Source of the DNA: Delphinella strobiligena
Taxonomy: Eukaryota; Ascomycota; Dothideomycetes; Dothideales; Dothioraceae
Assembly: GCA_009982845.1 (NCBI GenBank)
Contig: JAADKB010000009.1
Coordinates: 1,550,001-1,614,000 of the forward strand
Direction of reading: 5' to 3'
Length of the DNA stretch: 64,000 nucleotides
Shown: piece by piece, positions 34,320-46,188 of the stretch
Numbering within the stretch: position 1 is the first letter of the stretch
Layout: every line of letters starts with the position of its first letter
Made by a program: the position numbers and the translations under genes
The notes under the pieces: generated by a model
What the model saw: only the letters and a program-made list of their open reading frames with translations
What the model was told of the DNA's origin: nothing
Databases searched by the model: none

Positions 34320-36250
34320 TTGCGTCTGACAGCCTACATAGACTTGTTATCCCAGCTCTATAAAGAAAGCGGGGACTATACAGAGCGTAAGAGAGACATG
34401 ATCCATACCGCTCCTGGGACTTGCGCCTGGGTTCTAGAACATGAATCATTCTTGGAGTGGCAACGCGCTAGGAAGTCATGCCTCCTATGGATCACCGCAG
34501 AGGCCGGATGTGGCAAGACCGTCCTGGCTGATTATCTTATCGATAATATTCGAAGAGGTTCCGAGGATATTGTTGCCCATTACTTCTTCAAGGGTGGCGA
34601 GAAGGAAAAGGCGAACCAAGCACTCTGTGGCTTGATCCACCAAGTTTTAATCAGAAGAGATAGTGCCACTAGGCACTTAGTGGGACCCTGCCGCTCAGCT
34701 GGTAAAGGCAACCAGATTGTCTACGAACTTACCACCCTATGGAACGTATTGGAAGCTTCAAGCTCTGATGGTGGTTCTTCGTCTATCGTCTGCATCATTG
34801 ACGCATTGGACGAATGCGTCGATCGAGGTGCAATTTTGCGACAACTGGAGGCCACATTCGGCAAGCGAACTCACGGCGCAGGCGGATAATTCACCTTGAA
34901 GGTGATCGTTACGAGCCGTCCTTACCCAGAGATAACTAAGGGATTCCGGTTGGTTCCAATAATCAGGCTGAAAGCTGAAGATGAAAGCGTCGAAACGGCG
35001 GCGGATATCCAAAAGGTCGTCCAGATCAGGCTTGCAGAACTGAAGCAACCTGAGCCAGGTCTGCGATCTGATTTCAGCGATGACGTCCTGGCAGATCTGG
35101 CAGATCTGATTCCACGGAAAGCTGGTAGGACGTTCTTGTGGGTGAGGCTCATCTTTGACATCATTGTAGCTTCTTCGTCCCGCAGACGCCAGAATGTTCG
35201 AAGGCTTATTGAGCAGATGCCTGCCAGCCTTGATGAACTGTATTGCAACTCTCTTGCGGAAACTGACGATCCTGAAAGCACGGACAGGTTATTGCGCATC
35301 GTGCTTTCAGCTATGCGACCTCTCACACTTGCCGAAGTTAACGTCGCCTTATCTTTGGACTCCAAAAGCCCATCAGTGGGAAACTTGGAGCTCGAGGCGG
35401 ACATTGAGCGTAGAATCAGAATGACTTGCGTTATCCTTCTCACGATCAGCAATCAACGTGTGGACTTGATACATCATACAGCAAGAGAGTTTTTGGTGTG
35501 CAAGGATCCATCAACACCGAGATCTGGGTCCGGGTGGCGTCATGCATTGAGTGAAGATAGTGCTAACGGATCCATGGCCAGCACCTGCATCTTGTATCTG
35601 GCTGCTCCTGATTGGGACGACTACCTCAAGGCGCATGGCTGCTACCACAACCAGAAATCGTCTTATTATGTCCATAAGGCTCAATGGTCAAGATCAGTGC
35701 CGAGTGGTGGGCGCCACTTGCACTGATTGAGTACGCGGCCACGAATTGGTTCATACATCACAGTGCCTCTAATTGCTCACTGATCATTGGACATCATGAT
35801 TCCATATCACAGATTTGCGACCCTTCATCAGGAATCTACGAGTGCTGGACTCCACATGTTCCCGAATTCAACTTCAATGTAGCCTCGCCGGCTCGTCTCC
35901 TCAAGTTTTCTACACTCAACGGATACTCCTTCATCGCTGATTCTTTGTGGAGTGATTCTGGGTGGGTTGGCTCTCTGTGGATGAGCGCGATGGAAAGAAA
36001 ATGGACACCTCTTGCCGAAGATTGGTGTGCTATGTACAACAAGATAACCTTTCCTCGAGTACTCGGCTCGGAGTGTTGTCTCCGAAATGTTCAGTGGTCG
36101 GCACAGATGCTTGATCGCGTCTTCGACGACGCTTTGCAGACTGGCGGGATGGTGAAGAACATAGTCGCGAAGATAGAGATGAAGATGCCGATGAAGATAG
36201 CGAGGATAGCGACCAAAATGTACAGAGAAGTCGCGATATACTCGATATAA
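34320..36250 (+). pseudogene. NACHT-domain NTPase (fungal NLR-like), interrupted
   Basis: STAND-class NTPase module. The frame opens without a start codon with the stretch APGTCAWVLEHESFLEWQ and the P-loop ITAEAGCGKT; the Walker B region is CIIDALDEC. After a TAA at 34887-34889 the same frame continues with VIVTSRPYP (sensor 1 region), IPRKAGRTFLWVRLIFDII and the winged-helix end VDLIHHTAREFLV. Near 35695 one base is missing and reading moves frame to EWWAPLALIEYAATNWFIH and on to 36250. CAA to TAA explains the stop as one C-to-T change. No C-terminal WD40 or clear ankyrin repeats remain. The lack of an ATG and the patatin domain just upstream suggest one former gene. The family acts in non-self recognition and cell death; that role here is inference. 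Confidence 0.8.
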
Positions 36251-36922
36251 AGAGGCCGGAAACATGGCACTGGCTCAAATGACTCGGTTGGCACATCAGT
36301 GTGCAACATCTGCACCATTCATACGACCAAGCACCAGATGGATCGACATGTCAAAGGGAACCCCCACAGTATCTTGTGATCAGCATACACTACAACACGC
36401 CAAACTACAAAAAGCCTCTCCAAGTCCAGTCCAGCACCATGGCCTGTCTACACCTTCGCCTTCACCTCCGCGTTCTCCACATCCCTGACCCCGAACCTCC
36501 TTCCCCCTGCTCTTGCCACAGTCTATACATCCACTAAACCACCCTCCATCAACCAATCACAGATGTGTCAACTCAGTGGTATCGAGCAAGTCTCACAGCA
36601 CCAATCTTGGACATTTCCGACAATTTTACTAATTGAGCTCGTTTCTGCATTTGCTATTGGGATTTATTTCTTCCTCTCGTCGTGATCTTTGGACTATTGA
36701 CGCCCCGTCCTTCCTTACATAGACCCTCCTCAATGTCCCACTGTTGCGGATGTCTTGACGCTCTCGGTGGAAAGACCTGATGTCCTGCTGCAAATTAATA
36801 TGGTCTACATACACACTATAATAGTCTGAGAGCCTGGACCTTGACAAGAACAAGAGAATTCTTTGACTACACATCTCATTAAACTCCCACTCTACTCTAC
36901 TCCACTCAATTCCTGCCCAACC
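36251..36922. other. Convergent intergenic region
   Basis: About 670 bp between the NACHT relic and the 3' end of sec10. Nothing recognised. Confidence 0.5.
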
Positions 36923-39685
36923 CTACATACTAGCAAGCACACTCTGCACCCCCACACTAGCAGCATCCTCCCTCTTGAGCAAATAAGGTTTCAAATCCGC
37001 CTTCTCGACGCCCACAATATTCCCCCCACCAACACCCACCCCTCTAACCCTCTCCCTCAACGCCTCAGGGGAAATGACAAACATATTCGCCACCTCGGTA
37101 AGCACCTCCAGACTCTCCTTGAACTCCGAACTGACTCTCCAAGCGCGCAAGAGCTCCGTATACTTAGCGACGTCCTTCGAGACGACGAGGCCACCAGTCA
37201 AAGAAACGACGAACGAGCGAAAATGAACGAGCAGGAGCGAGCGCAGCCCAATAGCCAGTTCGAGGGAGAAGGACTCGAGCACCTTGCCGCCCGCGAGCGA
37301 GGTTTCCGCGCGCGCGTAGACGCGTTTGGAGAGGAAATTGAAGATGCTGAGGCATGTGGGCGTTTGCAGGTCTAGCTGGAGAGTGGCGTCGTCGCGGGGC
37401 CGGAAGTCCGTCTTTTTTTGTTGGGACAGCAGGCGCTGCGTCCATGCCAGACTTGCGTCGATTGATTTCTGGAGCACAGTGTCGATTTTCGACTCCATGC
37501 GGTCGACGAAGGCGTTTGTTTGCTTTTCGAGATCGCGGCGGATGGTCAGGTTCGTGACGCTGAGGGGTAGGAGCAGTGTCTGGATGGTGGCTAGTTGCAG
37601 ATGCAGGATGCTGATCGAGGTGCGCAAATCGGCGAGGTAGGAAAAGTCGGGTTCGGTTTTGGTTAGGGATTCTTGCGTCGTCGAGGTGTCTATCAGGGCG
37701 TCCAGGGCGGTTTCTAGATAGACCTCGCCCATGCAGCTGATTAGCAGGACTAGAAGCTCGCGTACATCTTTCGGGGTCTCGTGGCCATTTGCTAGTTCTA
37801 GTCCGCGGCCTACACCTTCGGCTAGCCATTTTAGCATCCGCTTTGTGTAGGTTAGGGAAAGTGCGCCGTCTTCTTCGCTGACGGCGATTTCTGCTCTGTC
37901 TTGCGGGGCTGATGAGTGTAGACCGGCAATGCGGAGGAGCATTGAGCGTTGCTGACTGGGAATTTCCGAAGATTCAAGACGGTCCAGGTAGCTTGTCCGT
38001 GCGCTGGAGATTAGTTCTCTGCTGCGAGCTGATAGAGAGCCAAGATAGGAGGTTGGCATTTTCCGACGGCGGGACTGAAGGGGGGTTTAGTTTCTTGCAT
38101 CAGCCCATGGTACGGACAAACTTACATGATAGGTGGTAAATTTGAAGAGCAGGGAGGAATATAGCTCCTCGATACTTCGCTTTTCTCGCTCAATGTAGGA
38201 CGAGCCTGCAAAGTATGGCACAAACAGATCATCCAGCTGTTGATCGAGTACGGCGGCGATTCCAGGCGTCACTGGATCAGGATGTTCTGTCAAACCGTGG
38301 GCTTTGAGATCGTCGACCAAAGCAGATATGTAGCTCTTGCTGGATTGGAGAGAGCGTAAAAATGCCAGAGACGAGACGGAATCCGCTTTGTCGAGCACAG
38401 TCTCGAGTTTTTGTTGTATCTGCAGGTGATTTAGAGGTGCGAGATCAAGCGTGACAGGAATGAACATACGGATTGCTGGAAGACTCTCTGTAAGAATCGG
38501 ACGAGGACTTCTTCATAAAAAGGAAAGGCTCTGCGAATGATGAAACTCTCTTCCTGAACAACAAGTTTGACTTCGTCGACCAGACCTTGCAAGCTCGGCT
38601 CGACGCCCGGAGGTTCAGTATCGGGATCAGCAAGACGATCCCACGTATCCTGATCAGCAGCAAGCTCCTCGTTGACCAATTGGCTTCGGTCGATGAAGAA
38701 TTGATGTTGGTTGACAAAGAGGCCCATGACACTAGCACCTTCACCAAAGTCCCTCAGTGCTGTTGCACATTCCTAAATGAATCAGTCGGAATTGGTTTCT
38801 CGTGGCATATGCTATCAAAAGGCGTACCTTCATGCCATCAAAGTTCTGTCGCCTGTAGAATTCATCAAACTGCTTCAGCAAGTCCTTTTCAAGCGATTCG
38901 AGGAATTTCTCGATGAGTTCGGTGGTATGGTTTGTTCCACCACCAATGCTACTACGGAGGTCATAATCGCTCCCATTGGCGCCATTTGTTTTGGCACCGT
39001 TGACAGATGCATGTCCATTGGTAGCAGGCTCGAGTCTCTGACTGATCTTCAACAATTGTCTCGCGATGTGAGCACACCTGACTTTGCCCTCTCCACCTCC
39101 AAATTTTCTGACGTCCTCGAGACTGCTCAAATCGCCCCTCTCGCTAACCTCGATCCAGCATTGAAGAATGAATTTGGCGTCTTGGGCCCTCCGTCGCTGA
39201 CGGTCCAGTTCTTCCAAGCGTTCACCGATTCTCACGGCAGCATTTCCGCCTTCGGAATCATTGCCGTCGAGGCTGCGTTCTAGTCGGTGGAAGTTGTCTA
39301 CAGCGGCCGCGAGTTCTCTCTCTCGTGCTCTCACGTTCTGATTATGCTGGGCTTCGGCTCTTCTCACACCACCGCTCAGCTCATTTTCCTGCAGTTCGAG
39401 CTCGTCATTGAGCGACCTGAGATTGTTGAGAGCTTGTTCAAATGTGCGAATGAGAGGTTTTGGGTCGAAGGCCTGGGTTGAGGCAGCAATGGCAGTCGGG
39501 TTTGCGCCGGATCGACGCGAAGCAGGGATGGCAGCATCGGACAGATTCTCGATAAAGTCTTTTACTATAAAGTCGGCATTGCTGAACGTATCGAGGGTGA
39601 ATTGAGGGGTGCGAGTGTACGAGGTCATGCGAGAGGGAGCTATCGAGTGTCCGGAGAAGATGGAGGCCGAGTCTGAGGCGGGCAT
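36923..39685 (-). CDS. sec10: Exocyst complex component Sec10
   Basis: Subunit of the exocyst, which tethers secretory vesicles to the plasma membrane at growing tips. The N-terminus has the family start (FTLDTFSNADFIVKDFIENL) followed by a long coiled coil (NLRSLNDELELQENEL, ERELAAAVDNFHRLERSL, RIGERLEELDRQRRRAQDAK); the rest is the helical rod, with IRRAFPFYEEVLVRFLQRVF and IEREKRSIEELYSSLLFKF. Four exons: 39685-38828, 38772-38470, 38419-38126, 38074-36923, all phase 0, with introns of 55, 50 and 51 bp, giving 868 aa, the expected size. Divergent from nus1. No lesion. Confidence 0.93.
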
Positions 39686-40221
39686 GTTGGCGACTAATTA
39701 TTCTGCTTGCCGTTCGGATTGGGAGTAGTGAATGAATGTGCACAAAGTCAAAAGTATATCCGGTCGTTGCAGTATGTATGGCAGTATGGCAGGAGGCGAA
39801 TGTAAGGTAGGCGATAGAATACGTCGCAAGATCAATCCCGCCCCTCTGGTCAATATCTGGTCGTGGGTCTCATGAAAAGGGCCAATTTCATGCCCGCGTC
39901 TTCATCAATCGCTGTCAAAATGTCGCCTTGGATATATCAGAATGCACTCATAGACGCGAAGCATGCCAGGCTAGAGGCAGCAACGGAGTGCGGGAGGTTA
40001 GTGTGGCTGGTGACCTGCGTGTTTATGTGGAGGTGGCGCCTTGATTGTGGCTTTTAACTCAGCTCATCAATTGTCGGCGCTGACGTCGCCTTGAACTTTT
40101 AAATACTTTAAGAGCTTGAATTACACGCCAAAACGAATGAACTTTATTGCTCATTTTGAAAATCTGACACGATATGGACCTATAGCCCCTACTCTCAATT
40201 GAACTATCGTCCCTCGTCAAC
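39686..40221. other. Shared divergent promoter region (sec10 / nus1)
   Basis: 536 bp between two divergent start codons; no gene recognised. Confidence 0.55.
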
Positions 40222-41294
40222 ATGGTCGGGACACGACACCAGACCGCCTTCCACTTCGATAGAGATGAGGGCGGGAGAGAGCTGAGTGCTGAGGAGCGAG
40301 AGAAACTCATTCGCCCATACCTGCCATCTCTACGGGACCAAGCATTACAATCCGAAAAATCAAAGACAGCCTCGCGCAAACACCGGCCCCAACCTGTGCG
40401 ACAATTCATCAAATCCGCCTTATATTTGCTCCTGTACAACCTCATCCAATTCATCTTTTCCGTATACGTCCGCCTTCGCATTGCCTACCATAACACGAGC
40501 GGGAAGATTACCAGCGTACTCTATTACCACCACCGCGCTCCCGAATACATTCAAAAGGATGTTCAAGGACTGAGCAAGCTCCCTAAGCATTTGAGCATCA
40601 TCCTGGAGCTAGATGACAATGAAAAGAGTCCTGCTGGATTAGAGGCCTTGGTCAATGATGTTTGCGAGGTCGTTGCCTGGTCTGCCTGCGCCGGCATTCC
40701 CATGTTGAGCATCTACGAAAAGACAGGCATTCTGAAATCCTCCCTTCCACACTTGCACAGACGCATCTCCCGTACCCTCTCAGCTTACTATGGCTCTGCA
40801 AACCCATCTAAGCCGACTGTCTCGCTGAGAGCACCGCACATGCAATCCTTCTCACCGCCTTCATCCCCGCCGTCTGAACGTTTGGCCTCCAACTCACCTC
40901 CTCATCTGTCCATACTGCTGCTATCCGCCTCAGATGGACGTCGTACCCTGGTCGATCTGACCAAGACACTAGCAGAAATGTCGCAAAAGTCAAAGTTGTC
41001 TGTTGAAGATATCTCGGCCGACTTGATTGATGCTGAGCTTACCGAGTCTGTAATGGGTGAGCCTGATCTGCTGATGCTGTTTGGTGACAGTGTTGTGCTG
41101 CAAGGTTACCCACCGTGGCAGCTTAGGTTAACCGAGATCTTGTGAGTCATTACGAATTACCTCCCATGCCACGACCCTTGTGCTAATCACATGCCTGTAA
41201 AAGCTATGTCCAAGACAATAACGCTGTCGGGTATCAGGTCTTTTTGCGGGGGCTCCGTAAATACGCTGGTGCCCAGATGCGCTTTGGGAGTTGA
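40222..41294 (+). CDS. nus1: Nus1, dehydrodolichyl diphosphate synthase complex subunit
   Basis: Non-catalytic partner of cis-prenyltransferase in the ER membrane, needed to make dolichol for glycosylation. One hydrophobic segment near the N-terminus (FIKSALYLLLYNLIQFIFSV), then the prenyltransferase-like fold (LPKHLSIILELDD, VAWSACAGIPMLSIYEKTG, PDLLMLFGDSVVLQGYPPW). Two exons, 40222-41141 and 41204-41294, with a 62-bp intron. The second exon is essential: it ends in RFGS, giving the conserved C-terminal RxG motif that this subunit contributes to the active site. 336 aa. It supplies the same pathway as the alg6 gene about 6 kb downstream. Confidence 0.92.
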
Positions 41295-42292
41295 ACAGCG
41301 ACTTTGTGACTGCCTAGGTACGGAAAGGCCGACCTCCGTGAGCCCTAATGCACATTCACAGGGTCCGGGGTCGGTAGAGTTTGCGTGTAAATATCTGTCT
41401 TCGATAGAAAAAACGCCACACTGCAAGGTTCAAGTGTCACGCGAAAAATCTTACTGTATGCGCGTGAGTAAACAAACCTTGTTCGTAAGAACCATCATAG
41501 CGAGCAGCACGAGAGATTTTCCAAACGAGCAGTGGTGCCGACAGCTCGTACCTCTCCGCATGGCCGCGTCTCGTCCCTGATCCATCGTAAGGAAGCGGCA
41601 AGGATCTCCAATCACAACATCTCAATGTTTCCGAAGGCTGATCATTTTCCCCCACAGAATGATTTGCCGCTGATCCGCAGTTTGTGTCAACCTTGTCACC
41701 AGCTTTTATCTCCGCCCTCACAAATAAACTCCCGGCTTCTGGTTCAACGCCAAGGGTACAAGTGAAAGTCATTCGTTGACGGAGTACAAAACTCTTGAGC
41801 TGCCTTTGCATCCTTTCTCTTCAAGTTTCATTGCCTTGTCTGCCTTGTGTCACACAATTACTCGTCATCACACCACTCGCTACCATCATTGGCCATTCTG
41901 TTGTCGGAGGGGTCGCTTTTCAGGCTTCCATTTGCCACATCAGATCTACCTCGGCGTTGCGTTGATAAGCGAATCCATCGCCTCATCTGGAGAAAGGCGC
42001 ATCAACATCACAGACATATCACACGGCATAGATTGACACTGTTCACCATCTTACCTCCCCGGAATTTGAACATATTTCGATTCAGGAAGACCCGCTCTAC
42101 TCTGGTCACACCATTTTGAGAAGGGAATAAAAGGTCGCTCCTTCCCACCCGAGACTTTATACCATCACCTTTCTATTCAAGACTTTCCAGAAATTCTACC
42201 AGACAACTCTCTGATTTAGTGGCACTCACTTGCCTGTTGCTTCTTTCTTCTCTTGAACCTCGCACCTATCGCACCTACAACTTTTCGTCACC
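41295..42292. other. Intergenic region before the F-box-like gene
   Basis: About 1 kb without a recognised gene. A TATA-like AATAAAAGG lies near 42126 and a pyrimidine-rich leader (TTGCTTCTTTCTTCTCTTG) precedes the start codon. Confidence 0.5.
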
Positions 42293-43102
42293 ATGTCCAA
42301 CGCCATCGACTTTACCATTCCTGAGGACACCCTCTCATGGCTCAACTCCCTCCCTCCTCGACAGTCAGCACCAAACACACGTCGTGGACCCTCGCGCTCC
42401 TCGACCTATCATGAGCTTGACAGCAAGTATGCATTGCGTGTCCGGCACAATCGTCGCTACTCGCTCGCCACTCCACCCGTTGTCCCACCTCGCATCACCG
42501 AACAAGAAAGCCCTATTTCAGAAGATGATGGCGAGAAGCAAAGTCCCAATCTCATGGACATGCCCACTGAGATCCTCGACACGATCATTGGCCACGTCAT
42601 TTGCCCGTCTGCACAATCGGATCCCGTCATCACGGTAAAACGCAAGGAGTCCGAATCTGCCTGCACGGCTGCAGACATTGAGTCGGGTCATGTGGTCCGC
42701 AAATGGGACATCTCCGGCTTTCCCTCAGGACTATTCCTGGTCAACCACACCATTTCTGCCATTGCCTTTCACCGCGTCTGGGCTGATAGTGCAGTCAACA
42801 TCTCTCTCAGCTCGGCAGATGCTCTATGCTTCCTCAAGTACGCACTCAGCGAGAGGCAGCGTGTCGCCATGAGAAGAGTGCGCTTCTCCAAGATCATGCT
42901 CAGCTGGACTGACCCGGTCGGAAAGGACGTCTGGCTCCGAGAGGGCGCCAGAGAGGGCAGGACGGCTCCCGGCTTCGTACAAGAAGAGGAGCGTAAAAGA
43001 GCCGCGATTGAGGAGGTCAGGCCAACTATCAGCAGGATACAAAGTCTTGTTGGCTTGTTGCAGACGAGGTCGAGCCCCGCCCTGGGACTCGTCGTCAGCT
43101 AG
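42293..43102 (+). CDS. F-box-like domain protein
   Basis: Single-exon gene of 269 aa. After a Ser/Arg/Pro-rich N-terminus, an F-box-like motif occurs at about residues 85-100 (LMDMPTEILDTIIGHVI), followed by LFLVNHTISAIAFHRVWADS, a layout common in fungal F-box-like proteins that may recruit targets to SCF ubiquitin ligases. The C-terminus has a charged helix and ends without a known domain. No lesion. The specific target is unknown. Confidence 0.7.
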   Translation: MSNAIDFTIPEDTLSWLNSLPPRQSAPNTRRGPSRSSTYHELDSKYALRVRHNRRYSLATPPVVPPRITEQESPISEDDGEKQSPNLMDMPTEILDTIIGHVICPSAQSDPVITVKRKESESACTAADIESGHVVRKWDISGFPSGLFLVNHTISAIAFHRVWADSAVNISLSSADALCFLKYALSERQRVAMRRVRFSKIMLSWTDPVGKDVWLREGAREGRTAPGFVQEEERKRAAIEEVRPTISRIQSLVGLLQTRSSPALGLVVS

Positions 43103-44710
43103 GTGCGACCACGCGTTATTCCATTGCTGTCCATATGGGCTATTCCATATCGGGCTGCTCGACTTTACCAGGCTGGCGGTGCCTTGTCTTCTTGTCACCT
43201 GACTTCTGCCGCCGTCATGTCCAGTCATGATTTGGAAGAGAAAGAGGAGAACATGAAGAGATCGCATTCAGCTCCTACCCTCCAACTTCTCTGCAAGGTC
43301 TGATCCTTGTACCTATTACACGATTCTCCTACTTTTGACTGCAATGACCGGAACGGGTTCACATTTGGCATTTCATGTTTTCTTCTCGCGGCATCACAGT
43401 ACGGTTACGAATGAGTTGTTCTGCTTTTGGTTATAGTTTCGGTTACGGTTTCGGTTATGGTTTCTCTACATTGCGATTACGACATGGCAGATGGAAATAT
43501 GGACAGGAGCTTATGACGCCTGGGCATACAGTACACTGGTTTTGTCTTTTTTTCCGCTTCTCTGTTTCTCTTCCGCTTTTGGCGATGCGGTACCATCTTA
43601 TTAGATCGCCTCGTCCTCTCTCTTTTCTTCTTTTCCTACTTTCGATACCTTCATACATCGAACGATTACAGCCAACGATTAATGAATAGAATGAAAAATC
43701 TCATGTATGATGAGTCCTATACTCTGAGCCCTATTCTTATCAATGTCGTTGATCGTGGATGAGAGATTGAAGTCGAAGGTCAATAGTTACAGGGCAACCC
43801 TGTCCTCTTGTGCCTCCAATTATCTGTACTGCCTATATCCAAGGGGCTTTTATCTTGGACACATCTTAGACAAATCATTAAGCTTACTCGTAGGTGCGAG
43901 ATTCTTCATGATCAAATAAGGCTCAGGCGATGAGCAGGATTCGATCGCTCTCGAGAGCTACTTAACACTCATACCTTAGCATTCAACAAGTATACTCTCG
44001 CCGGTGCATATCCAGAATCCAAAGGTAGCGAGCAAGCCACGAGACTGACGAGCGCACATGCACGCGTGAAGGAACTGTGCTGCACTTGTTGAGAAGAGCA
44101 GAGCAGAGCAGAGAGGTCTGATATCTGTACTTTGCTTTGATATCTGGAAATTGGTATTGGCCAACTTGTCTATAGGATAAGGGTTGGATTAGGATATCGG
44201 GGTGGATTAGGATAACGGGTTGGATAGTTGGATGCATGGTCTCTTTGGTACACAAGTACGCTGAGTACGAGGAGGCATGGTTTTGTATTGTCCTTGTCCT
44301 TCTTCTTCTTGTTTCCTGTTGCTGGTGTTACGTTACCATGAATAAGAGCTTCATTTTATCAAGGTACTCAACAAAGAAATGGGTAGAAACAAGGTAACCC
44401 CACAAGAAAAGACAGACAAAATATGAATTGAGTTTTGCAATTGAATATTGATTGGATTTTTTCATATTGCTCAAACCACTACTGGTGAAGAGTACCTGGC
44501 GCCAAAAAAGACGTAGAGATGATATACCTCGAGACCATCCTGCCTTCGCGATATACGAAGCATACCTTACATGTACATGCATGTCTGTACCGTCGTTACC
44601 TTTACAAGTGACAACCCACTGTGAACGCCGCCCCAAATACTTTTTTGAACCCCATAACCGTAAAGTCGAGTGCGAAAAGACGGCTGAAATCAAGAACAAG
44701 CGATATACGC
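43103..44710. other. Intergenic region with minor tandem repeats
   Basis: About 1.6 kb, no gene recognised. There is a 12-bp periodicity near 43430-43466 (GGTTACGGTTTC-like units) and an 18-bp near-duplicate at about 44187-44222 (GGATTAGGATATCGGGGT-like). Confidence 0.5.
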
Positions 44711-46188
44711 TTACTCAAAAGACATCTTCTTGCCCTTGAAGTCACCGAAGCCACCACGGTTGGTGGATGGAGGGAAGCCTCCACGTCCACCTCTGGAACC
44801 GCCGCGTCCACCACGGTCACCGAAGCCACCGCGGCCGCCACGACCACCACCGCGTCCACCGCGGTCACCGAAGCCACCACGGCCGCCACGGCCACCACCA
44901 CGTCCACCACCGAAACCACCGGAGGTGGAGGGGTCGCGAGGAGTAGAGTAGTCAAGACGGATGGCACGGCCATCAACGTCAGCACCGTTCATGGTGTCAA
45001 GGGCACCCTGGGCCTCCTCAATAGAAGAGAACTCAATGTAACCGTAACCCTTGGGGGCGCCGGTCTCACGGTCGGTAGGAAGACGGATGCCGTTGATGCT
45101 GCCGAACTCGGAGAAGTAGCCAGTGAGGCTGTCCTGGGTGGTGTCGAAGGAGAGGTTACCGCAGAAGAGGGTAGCGGAAGGAACGCTCTTCTTGTCACCG
45201 TACTGCTGAGCGCGGTTGTTGGCGCGGTCGCCGTCCTGCTTGGGCTGGCGAGGAGAAGAGAAGTCGCATCTAAGGGCACGGCCGTCAAGCTCGACACCGT
45301 GCTTGGTGTTAAGAGCCTCAATGGCGGCGTCAGTGTCGGCGAACTCGACGTAGGCGAAACCCTTGGAGCGGCCAGAGTCGGCGTGGGTGATGACACGGAC
45401 GGAGACGGGGCTGCACTCCTCGAATTCACGGCTGAGCCAGTCCTCGTCAACGTTCCAGGAAAGACCACCAACGAAAAGGACATTGGACGGGGCGGAGAAG
45501 TCACCCTCGTGCTTGACCTTCTTGTTGGAGGCAGCAGGGGCAGCCTCGGTCTCGGCCTTGCGCTTCTTGGAAGGCTCCTCAACCTTGGCAGGCTTCTCCT
45601 CAGCGGATTCCTCCTCGTCAGAGTCAGAGTCGGAAGAGTCGTCAGAAGAGTCAGACTTCTGTGTGCATTGTTAGTGACCTGGTAGAATGTGAAGTGATAC
45701 AAAAAACGTACCTTGACGGCGGCGGCCTTGGCGGCAGGCTTCTCCTCCTCGTCAGACTCAGAGTCAGTAGAGTCGTCAGAGTCGGATTCAGCCTTGACAG
45801 CGGCCTTAGCAGCAGGCTTCTCCTCCTCAGAAGAAGAGTCGGATTCAGAGTCAGAAGACTCCTCCTTCTTGACAGCAACCTTCTTTGCGGCACCGTTGGT
45901 CTTTGCGGCGGGCTTGGCCTCCTCTTCGGACTCAGAGTCGGAAGAGTCGGAGCTGCCGCTGGCCATCTCCTCGTCAGAGTCAGAGGACTCAGACTCAGGC
46001 TCGGGTGTGGGCTCCTTCTTGGACTTCTTGCTCTTCTTGGACTCCTTCTCGGTGACCTTGGCGGCCTTCTTTGCGACCTCCTTGGACTTGGCCTTGGGGG
46101 TGTCGGTGGTCTTGGTGACGCGACCCTCCTTGACGGCGACGGGCTTAGCGGCAGGGGCTGCCTTCTTGGTGGACTTGTCCTTGGCCAT
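44711..46188 (-). CDS. Nucleolin-like RNA-binding protein (Nsr1/Gar2 type)
   Basis: Nucleolar protein for pre-rRNA processing. The N-terminal 200 residues alternate Lys-rich and Ser/Asp/Glu-rich blocks, typical of nucleolin. Two RRMs follow: RRM1 with LFVGGLSWNVDEDWL and GRSKGFAYVEF, RRM2 with LFCGNLSFDTTQDSL and APKGYGYIEF. The C-terminus is an RGG domain of repeated GGRGGRGGFGDRG units. Two exons, 46188-45712 and 45658-44711, 53-bp intron (GTACGT...CACACAG), 474 aa. The repeats are strongly biased, so the opposite strand is also open over much of the gene; that is a shadow. Divergent from alg6. Confidence 0.92.

Noticed and set aside
3884..36250. Stop-codon reassignment or general readthrough as explanation for the in-frame stops
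   Set aside because: The intact core genes end normally at TAA, TAG and TGA, so these codons are read as stops in this genome.
37164..37829. 221-codon alternate frame inside sec10
   Set aside because: Arg/Pro-rich overlap frame of the GC-rich last exon of sec10.
43915..44010. Possible tRNA on the minus strand (GATCGAATCC-like T-loop)
   Set aside because: Only part of the T arm and five acceptor pairs can be drawn; no D arm, anticodon arm or A box fits.
44621..45685. Long plus-strand open frame of 354 codons
   Set aside because: It is antisense to the nucleolin-like gene and results from the biased RGG and Ser/Glu codons; no protein features.
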